This document shows positions 10,332 through 21,300 of a stretch of DNA of 64,000 nucleotides, one piece after another. The notes beneath the pieces are model-generated. The model searched no databases, was not told the DNA's origin, and saw only the letters and a list, made by a program, of their open reading frames with translations. A program made the translations under genes and the position numbers. The stretch lies in contig OZ035961.1 of assembly GCA_964034945.1 (NCBI GenBank), forward strand, positions 90,460,991 to 90,524,990. The letters run 5' to 3'. Every line of letters starts with the position of its first letter. The stretch's first letter is position 1. The stretch comes from Chrysopilus asiliformis. Its lineage: Eukaryota > Arthropoda > Insecta > Diptera > Rhagionidae.

Positions 10332-11265
10332 AAGGGTGGTTAAATTTTAAGGGCCGATGTTGAATGTGAACCACACCTAAACGTCAAGTTTTTTTCTGCA
10401 TTTCATTTGACATTTCTCAATTTCAGACTAACTCAATTTGAACCATGGAAAGATACACAATCGAGCAACGCGTTAAAGTTATTCAGGCTTATTATGAAAA
10501 TGGGCGTTCAAATCAAAATGCATATCGTGCACTTCGTGATTTTTTCGGTCAATTTAATCGTCCAAATGTGCGTACAATCGGAAAAATCGTGCAAAAATTT
10601 GAGCAAACCGAGTCTGTAGGAGATGTGAAAACACCAGTGCATGCTCGTACAGCTCGTACTGCAGAAAATATTGCTGCTGTTCGCGATAGTGTGGCTGAAG
10701 AGCCGTCCACCTCAACTCGTCGTCGTGCCCAACAATTGCACCTCCCACGCTCGTCGTTGATGAACATTATGCATAAAGACTTGCATGTACACGCTTACAA
10801 GGTGCAATTGACTCAAGAACTAAAACCTCTTGACCATTTCAAGCGTCGTCAATGCTCAGAATGGTGGCAAGAAATGGCAACAGTGGATGATCAATTTTCG
10901 AAGAAAATCATCTTCAGTGATGAGGCACATTTTCACCTCAGTGGATTCGTCAATAAGCAGAACAGCCGCATTTGGGCGAATGATAATCCAAGAGTGATTG
11001 TCGAAAAACCAATGCACCCACAAAGAGTGACTGTTTGGTGCGGTTTATGGGCTGGCGGCACGAAGTGCACGATATGCATTTTGATTTGAACGCCCATTTT
11101 CATAATAAGCCTGAATAACTTTAACGAGTTGCTCGATTGTGTATCTTTCCATGGTTCAAATTGAGTTAGTCTGAAATTGAGAAATGTCAAATGAAATGCA
11201 GAAAAAAACTTGACGTTTAGGTGTGGTTCACATTCAACATCGGCCCTTAAAATTTAACCACCCTT
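10332..11265. mobile_element. Tc1/mariner-type element converted to a foldback form
   Basis: Flanked by TA on both sides (10330-10331, 11266-11267). The two ends are inverted copies of 207 bp (10332-10538 and 11059-11265) with a single mismatch noticed (GCG vs CTC at the OBP-unrelated codon near 10470). The repeat includes the ordinary terminus AAGGGTGGTTAAATTTTAAG and also the first ~95 bp of the transposase frame, so the 3' half of the element has been replaced by an inverted copy of its 5' end. The near identity implies a recent event. Confidence 0.9.
10445..11089 (+). pseudogene. Truncated Tc1/mariner-family transposase
   Basis: Of 214 residues about 200 match the family. The N-terminal helix-turn-helix domain starts MERYTIEQRVKVIQAYYENG. 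A second DNA-binding half lies around RRRAQQLHLPRSSLMNIMHK (residues 92-111). The start of the catalytic core follows with IIFSDEAHFHLSG, holding the first catalytic Asp, and then ANDNPRVIVEKPMHPQRVTV. The frame then runs into the inverted copy of its own start and ends after about ten unrelated residues. The second Asp and third acidic residue of the DDE/D triad are missing, so it cannot be catalytic. Confidence 0.9.
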
Positions 11266-11290
11266 TACATCAAAGGAATGTAAAAACGAA

Positions 11291-13224
11291 TTATATATTT
11301 TTTCTAGAAATAATTAAATAAAAAAACTTTTTGGGTTAAATTTATGGTTACCATATCCCAAAATGGCCGAGGCAGGCCCAGATTTAGGTATATTTGCCCG
11401 TCGTCCCGGAAACTTAACTTTTGCCCTCAATTTTTCAATTTTGTGCTAAAATTTATCAAGCACTAGAAAAAGAACAAAAAGTATGCAAAAAGAATTCCTT
11501 ATTTCGGCTGAGGGTTGCTGTAGATTATACTTTTTCGGTTGCGGCGCATTTTTTCAACAACTATCCACAAAAAGGCAGATGTGTGTAAAAAGGTCTGGCC
11601 TGTGACGCATTTCTTTTTATTTGTAGTTTCACAATTTCCGGTGCCATTATTTATGGAATGTAAAGAGTGCAACCAACAAGCTTAATTTTCGCTTTGAGCT
11701 ATACAGCTCTTGATTTAACTGATTACGCTTCACTCAAAAATGTACCCTGCGGCGCACTTTAATTCGTTGTTTTTTCTTGGTTTTCGTAAAAATCAAGTTT
11801 TATTTTCTACATTAAAATTTTTTGTTTCGTTGGAGCTCAGGGATAGTCATCGTCCCTCCCTCCTTAGAAGGAGATTTTTTTAAAATCTTTTATTTAGAAA
11901 AAATGCACTAAAAAGAAAAAAAAAATTTTTGGTGCTGTGTATCAGAAATAAAAGCATAAAAAATGACAAAATATTTATTTCGCTTTTATTTCTAATACGC
12001 AGTACCTACCCAAAAAATTATTTCTCTTCCTTTTTCTAAATTTTTTCTAAATAAAAGCTTTTATTTAATTTTTCATAAACATTTTGTCTGCTTTCATATA
12101 GAGTATTTGACAATTGCAGCTTTTCTTATGTTGTTACAATGAATTTAACTATTTAGTAGTAAGATTTACTGTTTTGTGTTGAAATTGATTATTTTTGTAA
12201 TTGAAATTAACTATTTTATTGTCTCGTTTCTCCATTATTCCAGGGTAGTCCAAGTAGTAAAGTACTTGGTCCGTGTTCCGTAGGTCGGTGGTTCAAATCA
12301 CGACTGTCGCTTGCTGTGATTCAAGACAACTCAACTTGCTTTACGAAATGGGTAGTGATAGTTGCCGCTTGGTATGTTAAGCGGCGTTTAGACACGGCAA
12401 CGCACGTAGAGTTACTAGCAGAATAAATGATAGGCAACTTTTTATTGGCCTCCCCCCTCTTCTTCGATACCCCTCCCCTCTTTCGCCCACTAATAGCTAC
12501 CCCCTCCCCTCTCCGTAAACCCCCTCGCCAGCTACCTACTACAACACTGATGGGATTTGGATTCGGTTTTCTCCATTAGGAAGGCCAGCCCTCAGGGAAT
12601 TTTTTCGCCCACTAATATCGCCCACCCCCTCCCCTCTCGATAAACCCCCTCGCCTGCTATCTACTACAACACTGATAGGATCTGGATTCGGTTTCCTCCA
12701 TTAGGAAGGCCAGCCCTTATCCAATATGAATCTTATTGGAAAGTTTGACTTCAAACTTGAATTTTGATACATCTGTTCGAATTTTGATACGAATATCACC
12801 ATATGGGTTTCCCATAATTGCCAGTTTGGCAATTATAGCTTTTAATGGTAGAAATAGTTCAACCCATTGCGATAAAATTTTTGGCCGCGGGTAAAGTTAC
12901 TTGCAGAATAAAAGATAAGATACTTTTTATTGACCTCCCCTGAAAGGATTGCGACCTGGTTTGCTACATTAGTGAGAGCTAATCAGGAAAAAATTCGCCC
13001 AATTACATCTGCCATACTCTACGCAAAGTCAGACCCGAGGTCAAAAGCCGAGTAACTACGTAGCCGAGTAAGGCGTGGTTGTCTCAGGGGCGCAGAATCA
13101 ATATTATTGTCTAATTTGAAATTTGCGTGTATTGTTATAATCTTTTTGTGTAATGGACAATAACCTTTTGTCTTAAAATCTACGTGGAATTTTTTTCCGA
13201 TATTTTTCAGTATACATAGATAAA
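11291..13224. repeat. Repeat-rich intergenic region
   Basis: No gene is seen. It contains a MITE-like stretch (12140-12230), a tRNA-derived SINE-like head (12244-12300) and a tandem duplication of 122 bp starting at 12484 and 12606 (CGCCCACTAATA... to ...AGGAAGGCCAGCCCT). A third partial relative of the upstream CCTCCCCT block is at about 12450. Stretches 11340-11960 and 12720-13220 are unrecognised. Confidence 0.45.
12241..12400 (+). repeat. tRNA-derived SINE-like head
   Basis: An A-box-like TAGTCCAAGTAG (12246-12257) is followed 33 bases later by a B box GGTTCAAATC (12290-12299), the internal RNA polymerase III promoter arrangement. A complete tRNA cloverleaf with a sensible acceptor stem is not apparent, so a SINE head fits better than a tRNA gene. 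No poly(A) tail or target duplication was found. Confidence 0.45.
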
Positions 13225-13303
13225 CAAAACGCGCAGCCGGAGGGGGGAGGCCGACCTGAGGGTTGGGGGTGAACCGCGAAGCGGTTCGGGGCGCAGCCCC
13301 TAG
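13225..13303 (+). mobile_element. Helitron 3' terminus
   Basis: A locally G+C-rich block in A+T-rich DNA ends with two back-to-back hairpins, GAACCGCGAAGCGGTTC (13271-13287) and GGGGCGCAGCCCC (13288-13300). CTAG follows at 13300-13303 and the next base is T. A hairpin just before CTRR followed by T is the hallmark 3' end of Helitrons. The 5' end was not located. Confidence 0.65.
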
Positions 13304-13737
13304 TTATAAATAAAACAGTTAAATTTGGTTTTTTGCGTGGAGTCTACAGTAGCTTTAATGCAGCACTAGGACACTTCACAATTTTGATTGTCAGACAAGA
13401 GCATGACTGAAATCAATTAATCGTTATCCGTCCATAATCACGAAAATTCGCCGAAAATTAAACTCCATTTTTAAAATATAAAAAAAGTCAAACCTTTTTT
13501 CTGAAATATGTTGTTACAGAATTAACGTTTCGACATCCGGTAAAAGTAATTATTTAGTCTTTAATTGATTCAAATTAAGGTCCGAACACCAATTTTAATG
13601 TAGTTATTAAAATAATTAAACATTGTAGCCTCATAATAATATAGCAATTGAATTTACAAATCTGTCAAATCATACCTCAACAGCCACATTAAATCAAAAT
13701 TATATTATTTAAATAAAAAAAAACAATTATTTTCTAG
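13304..13737. other. OBP-2 upstream flank
   Basis: A+T-rich sequence without coding or a recognised repeat. It leads to the TATA box at 13738. Confidence 0.4.
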
Positions 13738-13744
13738 TATAAAA
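13738..13744 (+). promoter_or_regulatory. OBP-2 TATA box
   Basis: TATAAAA lies 62 bases upstream of the ATG, predicting transcription start near 13768 and a leader of about 30 bases. Confidence 0.65.
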
Positions 13745-13799
13745 GTGAAGCGAAAATATTCGTGTTATGCAGTAAAACAAATTGTTTGTCGGCTTAACC

Positions 13800-14573
13800 A
13801 TGTTCAAAATAATATTATTAACATTATTCTCTGTGTTGGCTCTGGTAAAGTTTAAAAAATTGATTTGTTTAAAATAAATATAAAAAAATCGCTGAATTTC
13901 TAGGGTATTGATGCAGCGGACCCAGATTGCACGAAACCTCCACAGATAATGGTATGTAATTATCCTTATTATAAGGACCTCAATAGCAATTTTACTATTT
14001 TCAACCTTCTCAGATGCCAGAAAATTGTTGTAAAAGTCCTGACATGGTACCTGATGCACTGGAAAAGAACTGTCTAGCAAATGGCGACCCAAAACTAAAT
14101 CTAGAATCCCATATGGTAAATATTTTTTTATTGAAATTGTTTATCAATAAATTTTCTAATACAATTTAGTGCTTCATGGAGTGCATTTACAACGCAACAG
14201 GAATTGGACCACCAGGAGGTCCTTTGGACGAAGCGAAGACGAAAACCTTTCTTACCACCGCCTTGGGCAAAGATCCCGCGTTTCTAAGTCTAACCGAGAA
14301 AGGATTCCAAAAATGTGTTCCAATGAGTAAGTAAAATATTTTTTTCATAAATTTCTAGATTTTTTGAAACAAACATTTGGATTAGCTAAGGAAATCCTTC
14401 CGAAAATCACTCAAAAGATCAAATGTAATCCATTCGCTGGGGTATTATTCACGTGTGTTTTTCATGACATGTGGACCAATTGTCCTGCTGCGAATTGGCA
14501 GGATAACGCCGAATGCAATGCCGTACGAGCATATATGAAGGCGTGTCCTTTACCTAGTGGTTTGAAAGCATAA
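13800..14573 (+). CDS. Plus-C odorant-binding protein OBP-2 (179 aa)
   Basis: Exons 13800-13844, 13904-13951, 14014-14115, 14170-14326 and 14386-14573, GT-AG, phases 0,0,0,1. Exon 1 supplies the hydrophobic signal peptide MFKIILLTLFSVLAL. The mature protein keeps the 12-cysteine pattern: DPDC, NCC, NC, CFMEC, KC, KCNPF, TC, NCP, EC, ACP. An aromatic Trp follows the tenth cysteine (NCPAANW), typical of this subgroup. Exon 4 carries a GPPGG insert after the glycosylation-like NATG. It is compact, with all introns 54-62 bp and no repeats inside. The poly(A) signal AATAAA is at 14682. Likely secreted; the ligand is unknown. Confidence 0.92.
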
Positions 14574-14699
14574 TGCGGCTAATATTTTTCGGAATATATG
14601 AATTATGAAAATCATTACAATAAGTTTTTGTGAAAATTTTAAGTAAATTTGTTAAAGCATTACAGTACTGTAAAATTTGTTAATAAAAGGTGGTTTAGT

Positions 14700-15062
14700 T
14701 TTGTGACAAAAATAGATGTTTGTTTATTTCTTTTTTTTTTCTTTAAACAATTTTTCCCTAATTACTAAAACAAAAAATGAAAAAGACTCAAGAAATAATT
14801 ACAAAGAGAAAATCAACGAAATTTTCTGTGAGTGCGGCAGAAGGTCTCTGCCAATATATAAAGAAAACAATATCTTTTCCCACTATGCCGGTGTTTTGAG
14901 TTGTCTTCGGCATTATGAGAAATTTTAGCTTTATGTGACAGTGACTACAAATTTAAGTTTTCTCAACAATATCACGAAATTCTTTTTTCAAAACTCACCA
15001 TATATTCAGATTGCCACATTGCCAATCTACCTGCCCTCTAGTATTTGATAATTGTGTCTTGA
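14700..15062. other. OBP-2 downstream flank
   Basis: A+T-rich sequence with no supported coding. The short frame near 14716-14928 shows no OBP cysteine pattern. Nothing is recognised. Confidence 0.4.
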
Positions 15063-15850
15063 AAAAAACATAAGAAAAATGACAATTGCCTCTATAAAAA
15101 AACAGACCGAATTTTGATTTGAAAATAAATCCATTTTTGGAAAGGAGTGGTCCATTGGATTTTGATTTATGGATGAATTATGTAAATTTATATTCTAAAC
15201 ACTTTTTATCTTTATATTTTGTGTCAATATAATGTACCGTTTTTGAGAGACTCGCAAAAAACTGTTTCTTTTGTATGAGGAAGGGGGAACGAACGGTCCG
15301 ATTGGATTTTGGTGTATAAAAGATTTATGTAAAATCTTATTTTAAATATATTTCCCTTTCAGACCTGAATTATTTTTTTAAAAAATTTGGTTGTGATAAA
15401 ATTTGTGTTGATAAAGTGGGTAAATAAGAGTAAGAAAATATTGAAAAAAAAATCCAAGATCTATTACTTTTTTCGATAGCTTGTAATGTGTAGAAACGTT
15501 CGCAACCGGTCTCAAATACGAAATAATCTTATGAAATTGTTATATTTGGGAAAAACTTTAATGTGTACAAATGTAACCACCGGGTCTGAAAGAGTTAACA
15601 AATTTTTCGATGTGACTAACCGTGTTCGAAAAAATTGCAAAAAACTATTTCGTGGGGGAGGAGAAAATAAGTAGCTCGACTTTGGACGTGCAATAACTCA
15701 GACTTGCTATTTACGGGAAACGCAATTATACAAAATTTCAAGTCTCTAGCTCAATCCTTTCGAAAGTTATGGTGTTCACAGAATGGCGGACAAACGGGCG
15801 TCCCGGCGGAAATCAAAACCTTTTGTCATTCCAAACACCCTGGTGTCCTT
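15063..15850 (-). mobile_element. DINE-1-like element, family B
   Basis: Recognised from the blocks GATTTTGATTTATGG...ATGTAAA, AATATAATG...CGTTTTTGAGA, AAATTTCAAGTCTCTAGCTC, TTATGGTGTTCACAGAATGG and TGTCATTCCAAACACCCTGG, in the order seen in the other family B copies (43190, 53285, 56846). The GACGGAC microsatellite is reduced to GGCGGACAAACGGGC. No coding. Confidence 0.5.
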
Positions 15851-16670
15851 TTTACTTTCCTCTTCCATAGAGGGAAGGTATTGTATTCATGACGAAGAAC
15901 GACTCGAGAACGGGGTCAGATAGAAACTTTCTTATCAGTACGGAATCGGTTTCTTGAAATTTTTTGTAAACAAGTTTCACAAAAATCGTAAAGAACGATG
16001 CACGATTTTTCCCTCCTAAACTAACTTTTGAATCAGTGTAGATTTGTCTTTGGTTGAGTATTTTTTGGAAAGGGCACAGTCTCTAGTTTCATCCATATAT
16101 GGCGTCAAGTGCTACCGGATTACAGGGGGTTAACGAACTTTCTCGTGATTTTTCACAAAAATCATAGAGAAAGTTCGTTAAGCCCTCACCATCCCCCTGC
16201 AATCCGGTGGCTCTTGACGCCATATATGAATGAAACTAGAGACTGTGCCCTTTCCAAAAAACCCTCAACCAAAGTGAAAACTACAAGGATTCAAAAGTTA
16301 ACCCAGGGGCACGAAAAACACTATTTCTTGCATGGTTCTTTCTGTCAACCTTTTGAAAAGTAACAGTGACTATAACGGGTACCTCCCATACATTTTTTTA
16401 AAATACCTTTTATTAAAAAATGTATTTCACCAAATATATGAGAAATAGTGTTTTTCACATTTTTTGCCCCAACGATTTTTTCTATCTCTAACGGTTCTCA
16501 AGATATGTGAAAAAAAATCCGGTCTTTTGAAATTCTCTCGAAAACTGCACTTTCATAAAAAAATGCATATAACAAAATTTATAGGAAATAAAATGTTCTA
16601 TATCTTTTGCTTTAACGGTTTATACTTATCTCTAACGGTTCCCAACATATTTAAAATCGGAAACTGCTAT
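15851..16670 (+). mobile_element. DINE-1-like element, family C, split by a hairpin element
   Basis: Begins TTTTTACTTTCCTCTTCCAT and continues with ATTCATGACGAAGAACGACTCGAG and a CAGTACGGAATCGG block. It is interrupted at 15992 by the hairpin element and resumes at 16339 with TTTCTGTCAACCTTTTG, the block that normally follows. It has lost the microsatellite. Confidence 0.5.
15993..16338. mobile_element. Hairpin (foldback) element, family F, copy 1
   Basis: Terminal inverted repeats GAACGATGCACGA / TGCATGGTTC bound two long complementary arms (about 16019-16150 and 16165-16310) around a short loop, so nearly the whole 346 bp can fold on itself. The arms share TCTAGTTTCATYCATATATGG and TTACAGGGGG-type blocks. 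The flanks are AAA on the left and TTT on the right, with no target duplication. No coding. Confidence 0.65.
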
Positions 16671-16681
16671 ATTATTAAAAA

Positions 16682-17265
16682 AAACATAACAAAAGCTATA
16701 ATTGCCAATCTGGCAATCATTGGAGACCCGTATGGTGATATTCGTATCAAAATTCGAACAGTTGTACCAAAATTCCAGTTTGAAGTCAAACTTTCCAATA
16801 AGATTTTTTAAAATTTATTCCAATCGGATTTTGATGTATGGGACTTTTATGTAGAATCATATCCTAAATAACTTTTGTTCTTGGACTTTTTTGATAAAAT
16901 TCACCGTTTTTGAGATATTCACAAAAACCGTTTTCGTTCGTATGGGGGGTACCCCCCCTTATGGTCCATTTTTGCCCATGAACGAACTTAGCCTCGCATT
17001 TTACGAAAAACGGATCTGCGCAAAATTTCAAGTCTGTAGCTCAATCCGTGCGCCCGCAATCCGCGCCACAGACAGACGGACAGACGGACGGACGGACGGA
17101 CAGACGGACGGACGGACAGACGGACGGACATGCAAAAATTAATTATTTTTATCATTCTAAACACACTGGTGTAATTCATTTTTGTATGCGATGACGGGAT
17201 CTTGGCGTTACAAACGGTAAGGCAAAGTTAATATACCCTTTGGTTTCACCATACGGGTATAAAAA
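16682..17265 (-). mobile_element. DINE-1-like element, family A
   Basis: A full-length copy: the 5' end on the - strand reads TTTTTATACCCGTATGGTGA with a small ATACCC/GGGTAT hairpin. A GACGGACAGACGGACGG microsatellite is at 17070-17130, and the 3' side holds paired TGCCAATCTGGCA. This plan (TATACCC 5' end, short GGGTATA repeat, GTCYGTCY microsatellite) strongly recalls Drosophila DINE-1. No coding. Confidence 0.65.
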
Positions 17266-17323
17266 GCTTATAACCTAATTCAAAAAAAAATATAATTTCA
17301 TGCCTTTTTTCCTTTAATTGATT

Positions 17324-17691
17324 TTACGTATCTTTAACAGATCTCAAGATATTTGTAAAAAACTTTTTTTTGCAAACATCTTGAGATCTGTTAAAGATAC
17401 GTGGGGTACCCCCCATACGAACGAAAACGTTTTTTACGCGAATATCTCAAAAACGGTGCATGTTATCAAAAAAAGTGCAAGAACGAAAGCTATTTAGGAT
17501 ATGATTCTACATAAAACTCCCATACATCAAAATCCAATTGGAACAAATTTTAAAAAATCTTCTGAAAAGTTTGACTTCAAAGTGGAATTTTGATACAACT
17601 GTCCGCTGTTCACTTAAACTTCGAACAATGCCATATTACCATACGGGTTTTCAATAATTGCCAGATTGGCAATTATAGCTTTTGTTATTTT
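17324..17691 (+). mobile_element. Truncated family A copy preceded by a perfect hairpin
   Basis: 17324-17400 is a palindrome of TACGTATCTTTAACAGATCTC and its complement. It runs straight into a 5'-truncated family A segment (GGGGTACCCCCCATACGAAC at 17401) that ends at the usual TTATAGCTTTTGTTA at 17691. The microsatellite and the 5' end are absent. Confidence 0.5.
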
Positions 17692-18260
17692 TACAACTCA
17701 CGCTACACAATCTTGATTTCTGCGTTCCAAATGCGCAATTTTTATTACCAGTATATACTGGTATCGAATTTTTTAGTAGAAATTGAAACCTCATAAACGT
17801 TTTTTTTCGCAAATATTAAAAATTAATTTTCCCTGCTGTTTTTCCTTTGCTGTGTAAAATGTTAACTAAAAGTTACAAAACCCATTATTAAAGATCAAAC
17901 TCCCACACCAAGGAAACAAATTAAATTGTAAATTATCCCTGACTAATGCCAACTAAAGATGAAAATAACTTGTGAACGAAAAAGAGTTGCAATTTGATAA
18001 ATTTGTATTTAGTGTAGATTTGATTTTATGTGTAATTTGAGTCATAAAATTCATTCGTGATTGTTGGTAAAGTATAATAAGAAAAAATTGACACCTGATA
18101 ATTTATGGCTAACGACTTCCTTTTATTTTCCAATAATTGGTTAACACGAAGCCCATCTAGCTATTATCTAATATAAAACAATTTTTATTATTATTTTTTT
18201 AATATACTTAATTAGCCACAAAAAAACAATAGTTCTGTTTAGCTTAACAAACTATTCTAG
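17692..18260. other. OBP-3 upstream flank
   Basis: A+T-rich sequence, no coding or repeat recognised. It leads to the OBP-3 TATA box. Confidence 0.4.
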
Positions 18261-18268
18261 TATAAAAG
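18261..18268 (+). promoter_or_regulatory. OBP-3 TATA box
   Basis: TATAAAAG lies 62 bases before the ATG. The preceding TTCTAG is shared with the OBP-2 box, suggesting common promoter descent. Confidence 0.65.
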
Positions 18269-18322
18269 AGCCATTTTGGATTTCACATGCAACAGATTCG
18301 AAAATTTGCGCATTGAATAAAA

Positions 18323-21300
18323 ATGGCTAGACAATTTATAGTTTGTGTGGTGGCACTGGCAATTGTGGTGAATTTAATATTTATTTTGTTTTAAAATCAA
18401 GTTTAATTTTTCAACTGCTAACATTTCAGGGAGTCTACGCACCTGATCCGGATTGCACTAAACTTCCTGGCGATTTGGTAAAGTTTAATATAAATCGGTG
18501 GCGAACCATGGAGTACGCGCAGAGAAAAACTATTTTATAATCGGGAATACAATAAAAATAGTTAATTTCAATTACAAAAATTGTCAATTTAACCGCAAAA
18601 TAGTAAATTTTCGCTTTACGGTGGAAAATTTTAGACGAATTTTTCAATTTTTTAAGTGTACATTATTTATTCTAACCAAATTGAGTTTAAATTTTCAACC
18701 AAAAAGTTTAAAATTTGTGGACAACAAAATTACAAAGCCTTTTTCAACCAAACAGTTTAAATTTTCATCTTTCTGATTGAACTTATGACCAAAAAACGAG
18801 GAGACATTGCAACATTTGTAAGGTTTTTTTTAAAAAGGGAAATTGTCATATTTGTAAGGGTGTTGTGTTTGTCAAATCATTTGCTTCCCTCATACATTTT
18901 TTAAAGCAAGTTTGACCGGAACATTGTTATTAAAAACCAGGCGATGTTCCAGCTCACGTCCTCCGGCTTCATAGGCTGAACGCTTAAGTACTAATATTAG
19001 GCTGCTAAACTTGCTTTATCAACAAGTTGGTGCAGAAAACTTCAAACCTGTAATGGTTGAAAAGTTGAACCCAAAATCGAAATTTTTCGTTTTTTCGGTT
19101 TAATTTTTCAACCTTTTAGTTTAAAACCTTACTTTTTCTTTGTACTTTTTTGTCTTTTCGGTCTAATTTTCCAAGTTTTGTTCACAAAGCTTCATTTTAG
19201 AAAAAAATCGACTTTTTAGTTTAAAATGTTAAACCAAAAGTATAAATTTTTAACTTTTAAGGTTTAAATTTTAAACTACGTTGGTTCTAAAGGCCACATT
19301 TGAACTCTAAGACTCTAAAAAGTTGAAAAACTCAACCTAAAACTTTAAAACCATCGAATATCCATCTTTTAAACCCTGTTGGTTGAAAATTTTTCAAGTA
19401 AATAGTTAAAAAAAACGTTTTAAACCGAAAATAATTGAGTGAAGTTTAAAAATTCCACCCAAATTTTCGACCGTGTACTCAGTAGTTAAATTTATTATAG
19501 AAATAATTAATTTTGCCTATTTTTTGAATTGAAATGAACTATTTTAGTTGTGTTCCCGATTTCCGATTATAAAATAGTTAAATTTACTATTATTTCTCCG
19601 CGTGTAGCGTAACTTTGATTCTACAATTTTTATACCCGTATGGTGAAACCAAAGGGTATATTAACTTTGCCTTACCGTTTGTAACGCCCAGATCCCGTCA
19701 TCACACACAAAAATGAATTACACCAGTGTGTTTAGAATGATAAAAAAAATTGAATTTTGCATGTCCGTCCGTCTGTCCGTCTGTCCGTCTGTCCGTCTGT
19801 CTGTCTGTCCGTCTGTCTGTGGCGCGGATTGCGGGCGCACGGATTGAGCTAGAGACTTGAAATTTTGCGCAGATTCGTTTTTCGTAAAATGCGAGGCTAA
19901 GTTCGTTAATGGGCAAAAATGGACCATTAGGGGGGGTACCCCCCATACGAATGAAATCGTTTTTTGTGAATATCTCAAAAACGGTGCACCTTATCAAAAA
20001 AGTCCAAGAACAAAAGTTATTTAGGATATGATTCTACATAAAACTCCCATACATCAAAATCCGATTGGAATAAATTTTAAAAAATCTTATTGGAAAATTT
20101 GACTTCAAAGTGGAATTTTGGTACAACTGTTCGAATTTTGATACGAATATCACCATACGGGTCTCCAATGATTGCCAGATTGGCAATTATAGCTTTTGTT
20201 ATGTTTACACTTCAAAATAAATAAAAAATTTAAAAAAACGTCATTAAATAAAAAAATATTTGAAAAAAAATCCATGCTACGCCATTGAAATAAATATATT
20301 TTTTTGTGAACAATTTTTAATATTCCATTTATATTTTCAATTGATTAAAGGATCCAGATAAGTGCTGTAAAGGACCAGAAGTAATTGATGACGATCTGGA
20401 GAAGAAATGTAAAGGAGATCCAAAAGCAAACCTTGAAACAACTGTGGTAAAATATTTATTAACAAAAAATTATGACTAAAATATGATAGCGTAGAAAACC
20501 CAAGCAGCATATATGTCAACCGTGACATTGGCGGTTCACATATCGCCGGCTGAATATTGGTGTACCGTTTTTATATGGAAATTTTAAATGTCATTACGGT
20601 AAAACATACCAGTGAAAGCTCCCCTAAGGGAACACCCCCAGAAGCCAAGTTTTTTATCCGTTTATCGGATCACTTTTAGCATAGAAATCAGGAATTTGGT
20701 TCTAAGAAAACTGTCCGCTTAAGGGAATTGTCCGCTTATCGGAGGTGCCCGCAAAGAGAGCTTTCATTGTATTTAGCCGACGATATATATTTTCCGCATA
20801 TGTTACCCGATAACCTCACAGTTGACATAAATGTTGCTCGGGCAGTTTAAGATAATTTCAAAAAATTCGGATTTTTTTTGTTAAATTGCGGAACAAATCA
20901 CCGCCGCGACGTTAAATTGTGTAGTTCACTGTTAAATTATCAGAACGAATGGCACAACGAAAGCAACCACAATCGAAACATTTTCTCCGTTTTTGTATTT
21001 GTGACTATAAATTGGTGTTTCAGTATTATCAAACTTTTTTACGGCATTGTACATTATAAAAATTTTCTCTCAATCGGTTTCAGTGCTTCATGGAATGCGT
21101 ACTAAACACTACGGGCATTGCGACAAATGGAGCTCTCGATGAAGGCAAAATGAAGGCTTATTTAACTACCAAATTGGGAAAAGATCCAGCTTATATGGGA
21201 TTAATAGAAAAAGCATTTATAAAATGCAACGGAGTTGGTGAGAAGACACCATTTGTTTTCTTGTCGTATTTAACTTTTTAAAATAATTTCTATTACAGCT

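Larger units (their letters stand above)
9677..11290 (-). mobile_element. DINE-1-like element, family C, split by a mariner derivative
   Basis: The - strand family C copy is recognised by AACACAAAACTTTCC at 9698, the AGTCGCTAGCTCAACGCA block, a long GACCGACA microsatellite (10036-10215) and CGTTCTCGACTCGGTCTCCG at 10290. Its 5' end is interrupted at 10330 by the mariner element and resumes after 11267 with CATCAAAGGAATGTAAAAA. That restores the order seen in the copy at 35291 (complement of TTTTTACTTTCCTCTTCTATGG). Confidence 0.6.

Noticed and set aside
10004..10374. Open frames made of SVCRSVGL-type repeats
   Set aside because: They are translations of the GACCGACA microsatellite inside a family C element; the same holds for the PRTDRRTDGQTD-type frames in family A and B copies (17000, 19700, 23600, 25700, 26500, 47200).
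12241..12310. A true tRNA gene
   Set aside because: The A and B boxes are present, but I could not build a full cloverleaf with a paired acceptor stem and anticodon arm, so a SINE head is the more cautious call.
16464..16811. 115-codon frame
   Set aside because: It is composed of family C and family A repeat sequence; the same words recur in other copies with stops.
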